64,000 bases of DNA from Sciurus carolinensis (Eukaryota > Chordata > Mammalia > Rodentia > Sciuridae). The translations under genes were made by a program, and so were the position numbers. Each line of letters starts with the position of its first letter. The first letter of the stretch is position 1. The DNA lies in contig NC_062222.1 in assembly GCF_902686445.1 (NCBI RefSeq), positions 137,027,035 to 137,091,034 on the forward strand, in the 5' to 3' direction. The notes beneath the pieces were generated by a model. The model worked only from the letters and a program-made list of their open reading frames with translations. It was not told the DNA's origin and searched no databases. Positions 25,481-37,600 of this stretch are shown piece by piece.

Positions 25481-26119
25481 TTCCCACAGTGTGGGGCGCG
25501 CTTGGAGCGTGTTTTGCTGCTGGGTGGGCCATTCCGTCGGCCCGACCTCAGGCACAGCGGCTCTGGCTCCTGCGAGCTCCGGGCTTCCTGCCTGTTCGTC
25601 AGACTGTGTTGTGATTGCTTTAAGAGCCCGTGAGGTCGGGAGCAAGTCCCACCAATATCAGGCCTAGGAAGCAAGGGTCAGCGTGACTTCCGGACAGTGG
25701 GGCCTGAGCGCTCTCTTGCCTCGGCATTGTGGGCACTGTGGAAGGGCCTCGGACCTTTGTGGCCCAACGGAGCCAACCCGTACTTAGCAGAGACTGTGAT
25801 TGGTTGGGTGAATGAGGTCCTGTCTGTGAGGAATACTGTGTCAACAGTGGTGGTCAGAAGCCCTGTGCCTGGGGACAGCTTGACCTAGCCCTGCCGGGCG
25901 CCGCACAAGTGTTGGATGAAACTAAGTCAGGACTAGGCCTCCGCCCCCAGGGAAGCAGCTGGACGGGCCTGGGACTGCTCAGGGTCACCTGTTTGAGGCG
26001 GGGCGCCTGTCCCAGGCCTTCTCTCTCTCTGGATTTGATTTGGTGCTGGCGACGTCACTGTCTGCTTCTCCAGGAGTGGTCTCGGCCACCCTGGCTCCGT
26101 CGATGATGGACTTTCCATG

Positions 26120-26225
26120 CTCTACTCTTGTGCCAGATGTTGAGATCATTACAGTGAATCAGAATAAAAAGCACCCACTGTGTGCCTGGCACCCTGCGGG
26201 TCCTTCTGTGAACACGGTTCGGCCT
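26120..26225. mobile_element. L2-type ancient repeat fragment
   Basis: cattacagtgaatcagaata, aaaagcacccactgtgtgcc and tggcaccctgcgggtccttc fit the L2/MIR 3' pattern. It ends before the AT-rich island at 26480. Confidence 0.55.
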
Positions 26226-26479
26226 CCTGGGGCCTAGCAGGGGACAGGTCCCCACAGCGTTTGCAGACAGGGGGTCCGAGGCCAGGGAAGTGGAGCAGTT
26301 TGTCCCCGGGCAGGGGCACCTGAGCGGCAGAATGGCAGGCTTCACCCAGAGGCTCCGAGCCCCACGTGTTCCCACCCTGCCATGTCCCCGGAGAGGCAGC
26401 AGGGCCATCCCCCGTCCCAGGTAGCGTGGATGGCATCTTCCACAGGCCAGCGCTGTGTGCTTACACCACGGCGTCTCGG

Positions 26480-26725
26480 ATGGAAATGAGAAATCTGCAG
26501 TAACTACATTTTAAGGCAAATTAACCTCGATAAGATCTTTAATGTCATGTATTAGACTGTTTTCCCTTAGTAATGCATTAAAACTGTCAAACCTGATATG
26601 ATCGTACAATTAATGAGATTGCACACGATGTAGATTTCCATTCATTATTACGGCGCGTGCTAATAGACTGCGATTAACACCCGCGGACCACACTGGTTCA
26701 AAAGGACGGCGTTTTGCGAATCGCG
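26480..26725. promoter_or_regulatory. Homeodomain-motif-rich repeat-free island, candidate deeply conserved enhancer
   Basis: Within 245 bases lie ggcaaattaacctcgataag, cttagtaatgcattaaaact, gtacaattaatgagattgc, ccattcattattacggcg and gctaatagactgcgattaac, which is at least six TAAT/ATTA cores. It also keeps intact CpGs (cgcgtgc, ttttgcgaatcgcgcc) that would be lost in neutral methylated sequence. No repeat match. Function is inferred from these signs. Confidence 0.5.
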
Positions 26726-29700
26726 CCAAATGAGCAGGCGGGGCGGCCACGGCTTGGAGCGGAAGTGGGGGTGATCCCTGCACTCGTCTGATGATTTGCC
26801 GAGGCGCGCAGTGACGGTGGAGCTGATTCAGAGGCCCCTGGCGGAGGCGCCAACGTGAGAAAGGCCTGCGGTGAGCGGCTCCCGGGCGCTGGGAATGGGT
26901 CTCGCTCACCGTTAGCTCAGAACTTCAGGCTCTTCATTCCTCTAACCTGCGGCTTTCTCAGAAGAACCTGAGACTGGGGTTCAGGCAGAGGATGCACAAG
27001 GTGCCAGGAGACAGTTCTGCAAACCCCCAGAATCACGGCAGTGGCTCCTGACCCATGGGTTCTCGCCCGCCCGGCGCCTGCATTGACGCAGCCCTCCTGA
27101 GGAGCTGGCGGCTACCCCGGCCGCCCACTGCAGGAGAGGAGACCAAGGTTGAGGAGGTGAAGTGACGACTAAGACCAAAGGCTAGTGGGCACCGGATTCT
27201 GCCATTTTGCCGTGGGAGAGTGAGTGTCCTCACCCGAGGGGCAGGTGTACTTTGGAGCGTGCTGTGAGCGCACTCTTTGGTTGTAGAGAGCCTATAGTGG
27301 TCACCGCCCTGCACACGTCCGTGAGGCTAATCAACAGCCATCAAGGGGTCTCAGTGCGCGAGCACCTGCCTCCCGGGCCTGGTGCTCCAGGGCACGCTCA
27401 GTCCTCACCAGGGTCCTCGGGTGGGCATCTTCCCCCGGAAGCCGGGGCCAGGTCAGCACGGCTGGCCGGAGCTGCTGGGCGTGTGCTCACTGAGCATCCG
27501 TGACCGTGCACCCCTGCCCCGTGGTCACCCTGGACAGCTGCAGGTTAGCGCGGGGTGCTAGCACTTCAATCTTAGCTTGAGGGGTCGTGGCAGGACTATC
27601 CCGGTGCCCGTCTTCTCTGCCTGAGCTCTGTGGACACCGCGTCCTTCTCATCGATGGCCCAGCATCAGCCTCTCCTGGGCTGCTTCCACGACCTCGTCAC
27701 TGTGCCGGCTCACTTGGGTTGGGTGGGGTTCCTGCCCTCAGGTGGCTCCCAGCTGGGTGCCTGGTGGAAGCAGGGGGAGAGGGGACGGAGGAGCCTCCAG
27801 GCAACAGGGGCAGCCACGTGACAGGAGCACAGGGCTGTGTGGGCAGTGAGAGGCGGGCTGGGAAGTCACTAAGGGTGAGGACCTGGGGTGGGGGCAGAGA
27901 AGCCCACAGGGTCACGGGCTGGACGCTGGGCAGGTAGCACTGCACAGGACCTGCAGTGGGACCCTGAGACAGGCGCAGTGGGGTGCGGGCTGGGTGTCTG
28001 TCTGCCCTTGTCCCTCAGCGGAGCCTCCTCCCCGATGGCACGAAGGCCCTGGAGTTGGGTTTCTGGACGGCATGTCGGGGTGAGGGTGTGGTCTGGCGTT
28101 CCCAGAGGGACGCGCCTCTGAGGCCCTCCTGCCCTCCCAGTCACGATGCCAGGACCCTAGAACTGCTCAGGGTCCTGTCTGCACTGGGTCCTGAGGTGAA
28201 GCTGGGCAGTGTCGGGAAAGGGCCAGGGAGCGTGTGGATGGTGGGCGCTGCCCGCCCAGGCTGAGGCGGGGCACCCTCCCCGCGCCCTCTGGCCTGCTGG
28301 GAGTGGCCGTGCCTCTCTTTGTTTGAAGGCACCTGGGGACAGGAACCCCGGGACTCTCTGGAGGCGAGCGGTCCCCGACCTCAGGTCAGCTCTCTGTCCG
28401 AGTGCTCTCAGCCGTCACCTGAGACGGCTCTGGTGGCCACAGTGGGTGTTGACAATGAGTGTCACACATTGGTGGCAGCAGGGGAGGGGCTTAGTGATGC
28501 CTGGACACTGGCTCTGTGCCCTCAGGCTGGGTGGGCATCAGATGCCACACTCTGCAGGTACCCCTTCCATGTTAAGTGACGTGCCCCAGTCCTGTCCCAG
28601 GGACACAAGGGCAGCGTGGTCGGGCTGCAGTTCCTGGTACCCAGCACTGTGCCAGGTGTGCTGACCGCTGGGCAAACCTAGTGGATGATCCAGGTTGACC
28701 CGAAGGCCAGGACGCAGGGCAGCAGGGGAGGGCATCCACAGGGACGTGGCTAGTCCTGTGGGGAGGGCGGACGAGGGCTTTTCTCCCGGTGCCCGATAGT
28801 CCTTCTCTCTGCTGCGGACAGCACCGCTGGCCACGGTTGCTCTTGCGATCGCCTGTGAATACCCCACAGCTGCGGTTGACTCTGCATGGCCGGCCCCCCG
28901 GGAGTCTGGGCGACAGGGCACTGACCCTGGGGTGGGTCCTTTGTCTGTGTTGCTCCTCCCGACACTGGGGTCTCCCACGCACAGTCCTCCCTTGCTGTGT
29001 TGCCTCAGGCAGGGGTAGTGCTGGCCAGGGGTGGGGCTGGGGCTCACCTGGGCTCCAGGTGGGGTGTCCGCAGCTGCCAATTGTGCATCAGGTGTCTGGA
29101 TTCACGCCCTGAGCACATGACCGGGGCTGCAGCAAGGGATGTGGCCCTGAACAACAGATGGACCCTGTCCCCATGGTCGACACCCATTGTACCACCACCC
29201 CTCGCCCCTCCCAGCCCCCTCCCATTGGTTGGCAGATGCCCCCAGCACTGCCACCTCAGTCCCGTCACCCAGGGTAACTGTGAGCATGGCACAGGGCACT
29301 CCTTTCCCGACATCTTCAGAAAACAGCTCAGCAGGGACCTGCTCAGAATGGAGCCTGTGTCAGCGGGTGTTCTGGGTCGTCATCCTGTCCATCAGAACGA
29401 CTGCACACACCCCCACCCAGCTGTCCCCCTGCCTCCCCCACTCCCCTTCCAGCATGTTCTCTGCCCCCTCCATATTCCTCTCTTTCTCCTCTCTCTTGTT
29501 TTGACTTTGGCTTGTCTGTCTGTTGCTCTCACATCCATCTGTCTATCTGTCTTGTTAAATGGTTCTGCACCAAGTGTCTCCAGGACGGGCCCTTCAGAGT
29601 GTCTACGGGCCACAGAGGAAGGAACAGCTCATGCCTCTCCGCAGAGTCAGAGGTTCCTGTCCGTCCTTGGTGTCAGAGGGAAAATAACCCACCATCCCTG

Positions 29701-29819
29701 GGCCACGGAGGCTGTTCTCGGGAAGGGTGGCATTTTTCTCAATCCTAGTGTGGATCTGCAAGGAGCATGTGGAGAAGTGCAGGAGGGAGCGTTCGGTTTA
29801 ACCTGATGGAAGAGGGGCT
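26726..29819. other. Intronic GC-rich sequence
   Basis: CpG-bearing stretches near 26730-26900 and 27020-27130 adjoin the 26.5-kb island and may belong to it. The rest holds no gene or clear repeat. Confidence 0.45.
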
Positions 29820-30005
29820 GCTGATGGCACTTACAGAGCGCCTGCTGCATGCAGCACATGCTGTGCACTTTGCTTACTTATCTCTAACCCTGACAGAGCC
29901 TCCCAGGTCGATGTGAGTGTAGGTGTTAACCCCATTTTACCGATGGGCAGGTTGAGGCTCAGAGAGACTTAGTGCATTCCCAGGGCCACACCCCAGGGCC
30001 CTGTT
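29820..30005 (-). mobile_element. MIR SINE, antisense
   Basis: ttacagagcgcctgctgcat, gtgttaaccccattttaccg, atgggcaggttgaggctcag and agagacttagtgcattccca are the complement of nearly the whole MIR. Confidence 0.85.
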
Positions 30006-31349
30006 TTTGCTATTGTGACTATTATCATTTCCTCTTCACAGGAAGGAGACTGGGGTGCAGGGTGACTGACTTGCCAAGTCCCCACGCTGTGAGTGACAGT
30101 GGTCTTGCTTACTCACCTGTATGAAGTCCACCCTCAATTTAATTCTCGACTGTTGAAAGAGGAGCCTCTGACCTGCTGGCGTCCTCCATGTGGCTCTGCA
30201 CTTGGCGGGTCTTGGAGGTGGACTTTCCGCAGCGTCTGCTGAGCGTGTGGTGGGGAGCCCAGCTCCACAGGGGGTCTCTGGGATGGCGGAGACTCTCACC
30301 GCTCAAGCCCACAGCACTTTGCCTTGATTTTCACGATGCCGTTCAAAGCTGGTTTTGCTTTGCTTCACCAGTCGAGGCTGAGAGCGGAGCATGGCAGCCT
30401 CCCCGAGGACCCTGCCCGGGTCTTCTGCCTCTCTCCCGGTTCCTGCAGGTGTTGGGGCTGGTGAACCTGGTGACAGTCTTAGCTGTCTTCCTCATGAGTC
30501 GCGCTGTTGTGTCGTCAGCTTTGGGTTCCTGCAGCAAGTACAGGATGGTTCATGGAGGAAGGAGAGGGTTTTGGTCTCGGTTGTGCAGGTCCCAGCCCCT
30601 GGGCACTTGGTCCCCTGGCTCTGGGCCTGTGGTGAGGGGCACTCCATGGGGAGGGCATGCAGCCAGGAAACCTGCTGGGCTCGTGGCCGGGGAACAAGAA
30701 GGGGAGAGTCCAGGTCCCAGTGGCCCCTCCGGGGCTTGCTCTGGTGGTCTCAGCCCTCCCAGCGGAAATGGTTCCACCTCTCCCTGCAGCGCCTCCCTGG
30801 GGACCAGGCCAGGGCCTTCGGGACATTCAACATCCGACTCCAGCCCTGTTATCATCTGACACCTCCCCGCGCCTGGCATGGGGCCTGGGCTGGGGCGCCG
30901 TGCTGACCTTCTGGTTGGACACGCTGGGCGCTCACTGCAGAGCGCTGGGAAGTGCCCAGAGCGACATGGCCTGGACCTTGGTCCAGCCCCCCTGGAGGAG
31001 CGCGCACTTGGGAGGAGGAGGTCTCCAAGGCACAGTGGCAGTGGCTCTCCCGCCCAGTGTGCAGGACATGGCTGCGTTGGCATTGGCTAGGAATTAGGGA
31101 GCTGTGGCTCAGGATGTGGCCAGTTAAGTGGGGGGCTCCCGGGTTGCTGCCCCCACACGGATGGGCCCTGACCGGGGACTCTGTCTCCATTGTCACTGTA
31201 AAGGAGACCGCCCTAACCCAGGATTTCCCATGGGGCATCAGTGAAGGACGGAGGCTGCAAACCCAGGCCAGGGTGCCGTGTGTGTCACACACAGGGCTTC
31301 AAACGGCCTCACGTGGGTCCCTGAGTCTCTGGGCTGCCGTACAGAGCCA

Positions 31350-31605
31350 CCGCCGGGACTCAGACACAGACGCCTGCCTCGCATCCTGGAGGCTGGTGTC
31401 CCGGACGCAGGTTGCAGCTGGCTCATTGCTGGCTGCAGTGGCATCTGTCCCCGCGTCTTCATCTCCTCTGCAAGTGCCAGTGTCCTGTTCCCTCATGAGG
31501 ACACCCGTCAGACTGGACCAGGGCCCGCGCCAGTGACCACATTTGACCTCACCACCTCTCTGAGGGCCCTGTCTCCAGTCACCTTCTGAGGTCCTGGGGG
31601 AGGCT
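31350..31605. mobile_element. Ancient interspersed repeat remnant, family unresolved
   Basis: cgcatcctggaggctggtgt, tcatgaggacacccgtcaga, catttgacctcaccacctct and gggccctgtctccagtcacc follow the same layout as 10900-11290. Confidence 0.5.
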
Positions 31606-31854
31606 TCCAACGTGGATGATGGAGAGTCACAGCTCACGGGTGACAGCTGCTAACTTATGAACAACAGGGACTCTCTTCTCGAGTCTGGGCTTTAGGGCTC
31701 TCCTGCAAACCGGAAGGAGCAGCCACGCGACATTACCTCTCAAGCTGTGTGCACCTTGCCCTGGGCTCCCGCTGGCTGGACAGGCTCTCCTCCTGCGTCC
31801 GCCTTGCTGTGTGTGACGCCTTCCTGCCCTGGCGCCATACTGCTGGTGGACTTT

Positions 31855-31960
31855 GGGACACTGGTTGAAGGCACAGGCTCTTGGGTCCAACAGACTGGAT
31901 TCAAATCCTGGCCGTCCCACCATCTGGCAGGTGACCACCAGCCAGCTGCAGAAACTTTTG
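31855..31960 (+). mobile_element. MIR SINE 5' half
   Basis: ggttgaaggcacaggctctt, gggtccaacagactggattc and aaatcctggccgtcccacca match the MIR head with its tRNA-like B-box area. Confidence 0.7.
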
Positions 31961-32439
31961 GAAACTCCATCAGTGGCTTGATGGAGTTCAAAGCCTGCAC
32001 TTGGGCCTGTGTGGGGCTGGCACTGGTCAGGCCTGCTCAGCTTGCAAGGGGCACAGGCCTGTGGGCCCTTGTGTTACTAACAGCAGCCACAGCGCTCCAG
32101 TCCCTGGGCCGGGACGAGGAGTCAGGAGTCACTGCGTGGAGTCCCTTGCTGCTAGTGTAGATGTTGATGCTTCCCCTCCGGGCATACCCTGCCCTGCCGT
32201 GCCCACAGCGTCAGTCCAGGCTGGCGTTTGTGTTTAGGAGGGTCAGCTCTGGATGTGTGCCCAGGGCAGCTGCAGTTGGCCTAATTGGCTGGCGGAAGCT
32301 GGGCTGTGGCAGCATCTAATACCTGGTCCACATCCTCGTTTGCACTCCTGTGTCAGAAGGACCTGTGGAGTTTGCAGAGACCCGTGCTGGAGACCCTGAC
32401 ACGTGTCAGACCGCGCTCTGGGCTTGATCTTCGCCGGGC

Positions 32440-32600
32440 TGTTAGCGCACTGTCCCGTGAGGGTGAGTTTATTTTTCTACCGCAGGTATTCCATTTGCGG
32501 CCAGAGGCACTAATGTAGCTGGGATTAAAATCAGGTCTGCAGGGGAGAAAATAAATAGCTCTTTAACCCGAAGATGAGATGTGGCACCACGGGGCAGACT
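32440..32600. promoter_or_regulatory. Short AT-rich island, weak regulatory candidate
   Basis: gtgagtttatttttctaccg, gaggcactaatgtagctggg, attaaaatcaggtctgcagg and aaaataaatagctctttaac stand out from GC-rich flanks and match no repeat I know. Evidence is compositional only. Confidence 0.25.
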
Positions 32601-32960
32601 TTGCTGAGAGGCCACCGTTGTGATGTCAGGAGAGTGTCCCCAGGTGGCTCATGCTGCGGAGGGTGACCGAGGACAGGGAGGAGGGCCGCTGGGGCCGAGG
32701 GGAGATTCCCACTGCGCCTGGCACTGGGAGAGGAGCCAGACACGGTGCTGATGATGGCAGCAGAGGCCCGGCTCTCACCCTGACAGCTCGCCTTTCCTGG
32801 CCCTCCCCCTGCAGCAGCCACAGGCAACACTTAACTGAGTCCTCTGGGTATTTCATTATTTCGGCCAGTGACCACGAGGTGGGCGATCGTCTTTTTCACA
32901 TTCCCACGTCCGTGGGTGTGGAGTGCCACACGTCTGCCTGCTGCGAGCCTGGCAGGACCT

Positions 32961-35224
32961 GAGGCTTGCAGTCTGCATTAGCTTGTGCCATCGTCACAAC
33001 GGTGTGACAATCAGGACTGTAGCCGCACCACGTCCATCCTGAATGGGGAGACCGAGGCTCAGGGAGGGGAGGAGGTGCCTGGAGCCCCGTCCCCCAGTCC
33101 ATCTGCCCGGCCCTTCCTGCCAGGGTTCTGGGTGGCGCGCCAGGCGGGTCTGCCCCCAGGAGCGGAGCTCGGCCTGCCTCGCGCTGCCCTCCCCGTTCCG
33201 CAGCGCCATCTGCACCTCTCAGCCTTCTCTTCCCCTCATCCTCCTGGACTTTCTCTACCACGCCTCCTGCAGGTCCCCCAGGGTGGTCTGAGCGGGCTGT
33301 AGGGAGCAGGGTGATCCCCCTTGTCCAGCATTGACCTCCTGGTGAGCCCAGGGTGGCCCAGGGACTGACCCTGGACTGTGGCCGAGTCGGGGACCTGGCC
33401 AGAAGTGTCCTGCGGGTTAGCTGAGCTCCACTGCACACGGACGGGGTCCCGACAGGACGCATGGTAAGGTGGCTCCCATCTCTCCAGAACGTGCTGGGCA
33501 TGTGAGCGCTGATGCCCCCGAGCCCCAGTGGACAGCTGTGGTTTTAGTGGCGTGTTGGGGCCTGTAACCATGTCCTGGAGGGCCCTGTGTCCCCAGAGGG
33601 TGCAAGCCACCTGCAGGAGCCTGGTGTCAGCACCCTCTGCTGCCCTGTGACCTGCGCTTCTATGGTGGCAGTTGCCACTTGGCAATTGGATTGAGTGGGA
33701 AGATGGCGTCAGAGCACAGGGTGCTGAGATTTGTCACGCCTGATAGTCCAGGGAGACTTCTGGGTGGAAGCTCTGTCTCGGGTTGGGGTCAAAGCCCCCA
33801 GGGGGTCAGTAATGAGCGAGCATCTGGAGGGGGAGGAGACACCCCCAAAAAACTCACATTGAGGCAGGTCTCCCGAGTCGTTTGTGGGGCACAGAATAAG
33901 CAAAAGACGACGATACACCAGGGAGGGGTGACAGGCCAGGCCGCCTCCTGGGCCCGCTGCGTCATCTCGGAGTCCGGACTCGTGGCTCAGAGAAGCTGTT
34001 TTCCACCCAGCCTGGGCACGCCCGGCCTCGGCACCTGAGTCCCCAGCCTGGGCACACCTGGCCTCGCACCCTGCCCACTGGGTGGGTCATGCCTCTGACA
34101 GCTAAGCGGGGGGCCGCTCTGTGGGCCAGGGGACGGGAACCCTCCAGGAACGTGGGTCCTGGTGCCTCCTCTCGGGCACCTTCCCGCTCCTTTCCTTGAA
34201 GGGGGCGCCCTAAGACTGTCTGGGGCTCTGCCTCAAGCCTGCTGGGCGCCTGGTGCCCTCCAGGGCCTGTGCCGTGGGCTTCCTGGCATGCTTCTAAGGT
34301 CCACGGTCCCTGAGCCCATGGCCACTGTCCCCTCAGTCCCCGCCTCACTCCTGAGGCTGTCGTGAGAGAGCCGGTGCTTCACTGAGGTTGAGGGACCAGG
34401 ACCCGGGAGGCCCGGCTGGTGAGTGTGCTGGTGCCCACGCTCGCCAGTCCACATCCCTGTCTCCTGATCATGCTCCTTTTAAGGCTCAAAGTCTTGGTTT
34501 TGAACTGACTTCATAATTTTTCTGGGGACTCATGATGTGTTCTGTTTGGATTCTGATGTTTCCTATTTTTTTTAAGGGGCCATTTGCCCCTCTCTGGGCC
34601 CCTAACAGCTGCCCAATGTCCCTGGGAGTGTGATAGAGCCCAGAGAGTCAGCCAGTCCTTCAGGAGTCTCAGATGGTCATCTGCCCTCAGACTGAAGTCC
34701 TGAGGCTCAGTTCCACTGTCTGTGAAATGGGCACAGCAGCAGCCACACCAGCTGCTCAGGTGTGAGTGTCCCTGGGCTGTGGGCAGGGGTCTGTGGGGCT
34801 GGGGGCTCAGTGCACGGGGCTTCCCCCACGGCACTTCTGTTCCTGGAGTGGATCCATCAGGGCTCCCCATGCCATTCTAGCCCACAGGGTGCGCCCTGGG
34901 ATCCTGGGGGCTGCAGCTCCTTGGCTGTGAGGCCTCTGCTTCCTTCCCCTTCCTGCCTGAAGAGATGGGGTCCAGCAGTGGGGGCTGTGCTGTTCCTGGC
35001 CCCTGCCGACCCCTCTCTGAGCCTGTCTCTCTGGTTTGGAGAGGGCACAGATCCGCGCTGTGCTGTGTCTGCCCCGTGCTCTTTCCTGGTCCTCACGGTG
35101 GCCTCCTGGAGCTGTTGGTACCTCCGAGCCCCCTGGACAGCCCCTGGATGGCCACACCAGCCTTGGGGACCTGCCCTTTTCTCCCAGAGTTTCCTCTACT
35201 CTTCCCAGTGCCCTCCCCCCACGT
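32961..35224. other. Intronic sequence, weak MIR traces
   Basis: MIR-like traces at about 32975-33070 (tcctgaatggggagaccgag, gctcagggaggggagg) and 34640-34760 (gaggctcagttccactgtct, gtgaaatgggcacagcagca). No exon-like segment. Confidence 0.45.
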
Positions 35225-35710
35225 CACCTCTGTCAGTAGCTTCATTATTTAGTGAACAAAATACGTAATTTGCAGGTAACTTCATTACGCTTAATTGTAG
35301 CGCCAGGATGCCTAGCGGATTTGAAAAATGATGATTGCTTATGAGTTTCCTTGTGGAAATATTGTCAACACAATGACTTTGAAAATGAGCTCGTGTCCCC
35401 GGTGGCTGCTTCCCCATTACTGTCACCCCTCGCCGGGAAGGAGAGCGGCGAGGCGGTGAGATCCGATTTGGTGTACACACGCTCCTGGCAAAGCGAACGC
35501 CTACAGCTGTTCCCCAAATTAGCAGTGCCTCTTCGGGAGCACGGCGTGGCAGCCGCGCCCTGGGGCCGCTGCTGGGGAGAGAGAGGGCTCTGTGCGCCTG
35601 GTGCTCAGCCGCCTGATTCAGGCCGGCGGCCGAGTGGCAGGGACCCCCGCCCCTGCTACTATGAAGAGCAGTGATTATGAATAACATCATTTGATAAAGG
35701 GGAGAAAATA
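35225..35710. promoter_or_regulatory. Large repeat-free island, candidate conserved regulatory element
   Basis: Nearly 490 bases with an AT-rich 5' part (cttcattatttagtgaacaa, acttcattacgcttaattgt, gaaaaatgatgattgcttat), a CpG-bearing middle (ctcgccgggaaggagagcgg), and an AT-rich end (gtgattatgaataacatcat). An inverted repeat ATTGT-caac-ACAAT lies at 35361-35374. No repeat family recognised; no coding frame with similarity. Enhancer role is inferred. Confidence 0.5.
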
Positions 35711-36390
35711 GAAGCGGCTTGCCTGGCTCCGGCGCAGCGGGAGACGTGCTTGTGTGCAGAGAGGAGGTGCGGGGAGCAGGGCCGGCTGCCAACGGCTGGG
35801 GCCTCTATGACACTGACCCGCTGGCCATGGCCAGGCAGCCTGGATTCGTCCCTGCCTCTGAAGCAGCTCTGGCATGTCTAGCAGGGGCCGAGAGTGGAAG
35901 GGCCGCGGGAACCAGCAGGTGGAAGTGGGGGTGGAGAGCAGGGTGGAGCGCGAGGGAACCAGGTCTGTCCTCCGGTGTCCGCGGCTGCAGCCCCTCCGAA
36001 TGCCCCCCACAGCCAGGCGAAGTCGCATGTCCTGGCCATTTACGAGGGCCCCAGGCTAGAGCCCCTGTGGCACGTCCCGTGGTACCTCACGCCTCCTCTC
36101 TGGGGGAGGGTCTGGGACAGCCCAGGCCCTGCAGGAGCCGTCACTGGCGTTCCCTGCTGTACGCTCAGCGACCGTTCTTGATGAAGCCATCGACGGGCTC
36201 ACTGGGCTGGACTCTGTGTTCAAGACCAGCTAGCCACTGCACCCTTCCCAGGCTTTGGCGACGGTTGCGTCTGTGCTGGGGCCAAACACAAGGCCCAGGA
36301 AGAGGTCCCTGTCCCTGAGGAACTGCAGTTCCAGGTGGAGGCTGACATTACCCATGACAGAGTGTGGGCTGTGACATTATGAACGACGGT

Positions 36391-36823
36391 CACCACCATC
36401 TCCACCATCACCAGCACCATCACCACCATCACCACCACCACCATCACCATCACCACCATCACCACCATCACCACCATCACCACCATCACCACCACCACCA
36501 CCACCACCACCACCATCACCAGCACCATTACCACCATCACCACCACCATCACCATCACCACCATCACCACCACCACCATCATCACCACCACCATCACCAC
36601 CACCACCACCACCACCACCATCACCACCATCACCATCTCCACCATCACCAGCACCATCACCACCCTCACCACCATTTCTACCACTATCATCACCATTACA
36701 ACCACCATCACCCCATCAACACCATCTCCATCACCATCACCACTGTCATCACCATAACCACCACCATCACCGTTACCACCATCTCCACCATCACCATCAC
36801 CACTCTTACCATCTCCACCACCT
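36391..36823. repeat. (CAC/ATC)n trinucleotide microsatellite
   Basis: About 430 bases of CAC and ATC triplets with occasional CAG, CTC and TAC variants. The 5' 250 bases are the purest. In one plus frame it reads as a poly-His run and on the minus strand as Val-Met repeats; neither has flanking protein-like sequence. Confidence 0.97.
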
Positions 36824-37499
36824 ACAAAATTTGGAAGCTTATACCAGACTGAGGCTGTACTTCAGGTCCAGCCAGGTGGTGGTGGTGGGCGCCCATGTCC
36901 CTTGGGTAAATGATGGGAGCTGAACCTGACCCCTGTGCTTCCTTTCCATCTGGGTGGTCTTTGAACAGGGACATGAGCCTGTCTTTTGCTCTTGTTTCTC
37001 TCAGTGCAATGAAAGCAGAGTGCTGGGCTGTCTACAAAGTCCTTGGACATCTTGACCTGCCCCTGGGCATGCTGTCAGCTGTGGCTGGCCACTGCCAGCC
37101 TGAGCGGGCTTCTGCTGTGTCTCCCAGTGGGTGCTTGGTTTCTGGGCTCTTCTCTCCAATTTGCTTGAGGCAGCACACAGGAACTTAGCAGAGGGTCAGG
37201 ATGACAGGAGGATTCTTGGCAGTGACATCTTTCTGTTTATTCAATGCCCTCTTCACAAGACAGAGGCAGAGTTGGGGGCAGGGAACTGACATCGGCCTGA
37301 GCACCTGCTGAGCCAGGAGCTGTATTGTGGACTCCACGTGGCCTGGTGGTGGCCCTCTTTCTCCTAAGATGCAGCCTGGGCTCCAGAGCTCAGGACCGGC
37401 CTGCCACCCCACACTGCCTAAGCACAGCATCTGCAGCAGCCGCCCCTCCTGGGTCCCCGTGTGGCGAGGTCCTGGGCAACGGGCGTGTGGTGCCACTCT

Positions 37500-37600
37500 G
37501 GAGCTGCCTGCCTGGGTTCAGGTCCTGGTCTGGACACATCCCAGACACTGCCTCCCTCCTTCTGTGCCTCTGAGGCCTCCTTGGTGGCAGGCTGGGTGGG
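37500..37600 (+). mobile_element. MIR-like fragment, sense
   Basis: ggagctgcctgcctgggttc, aggtcctggtctggacacat and ccttctgtgcctctgaggcc follow the MIR head and core at low identity. Confidence 0.4.

Noticed and set aside
36364..36852. Possible histidine-rich protein
   Set aside because: The frame is the CAC/ATC microsatellite itself with no protein-like flanks.
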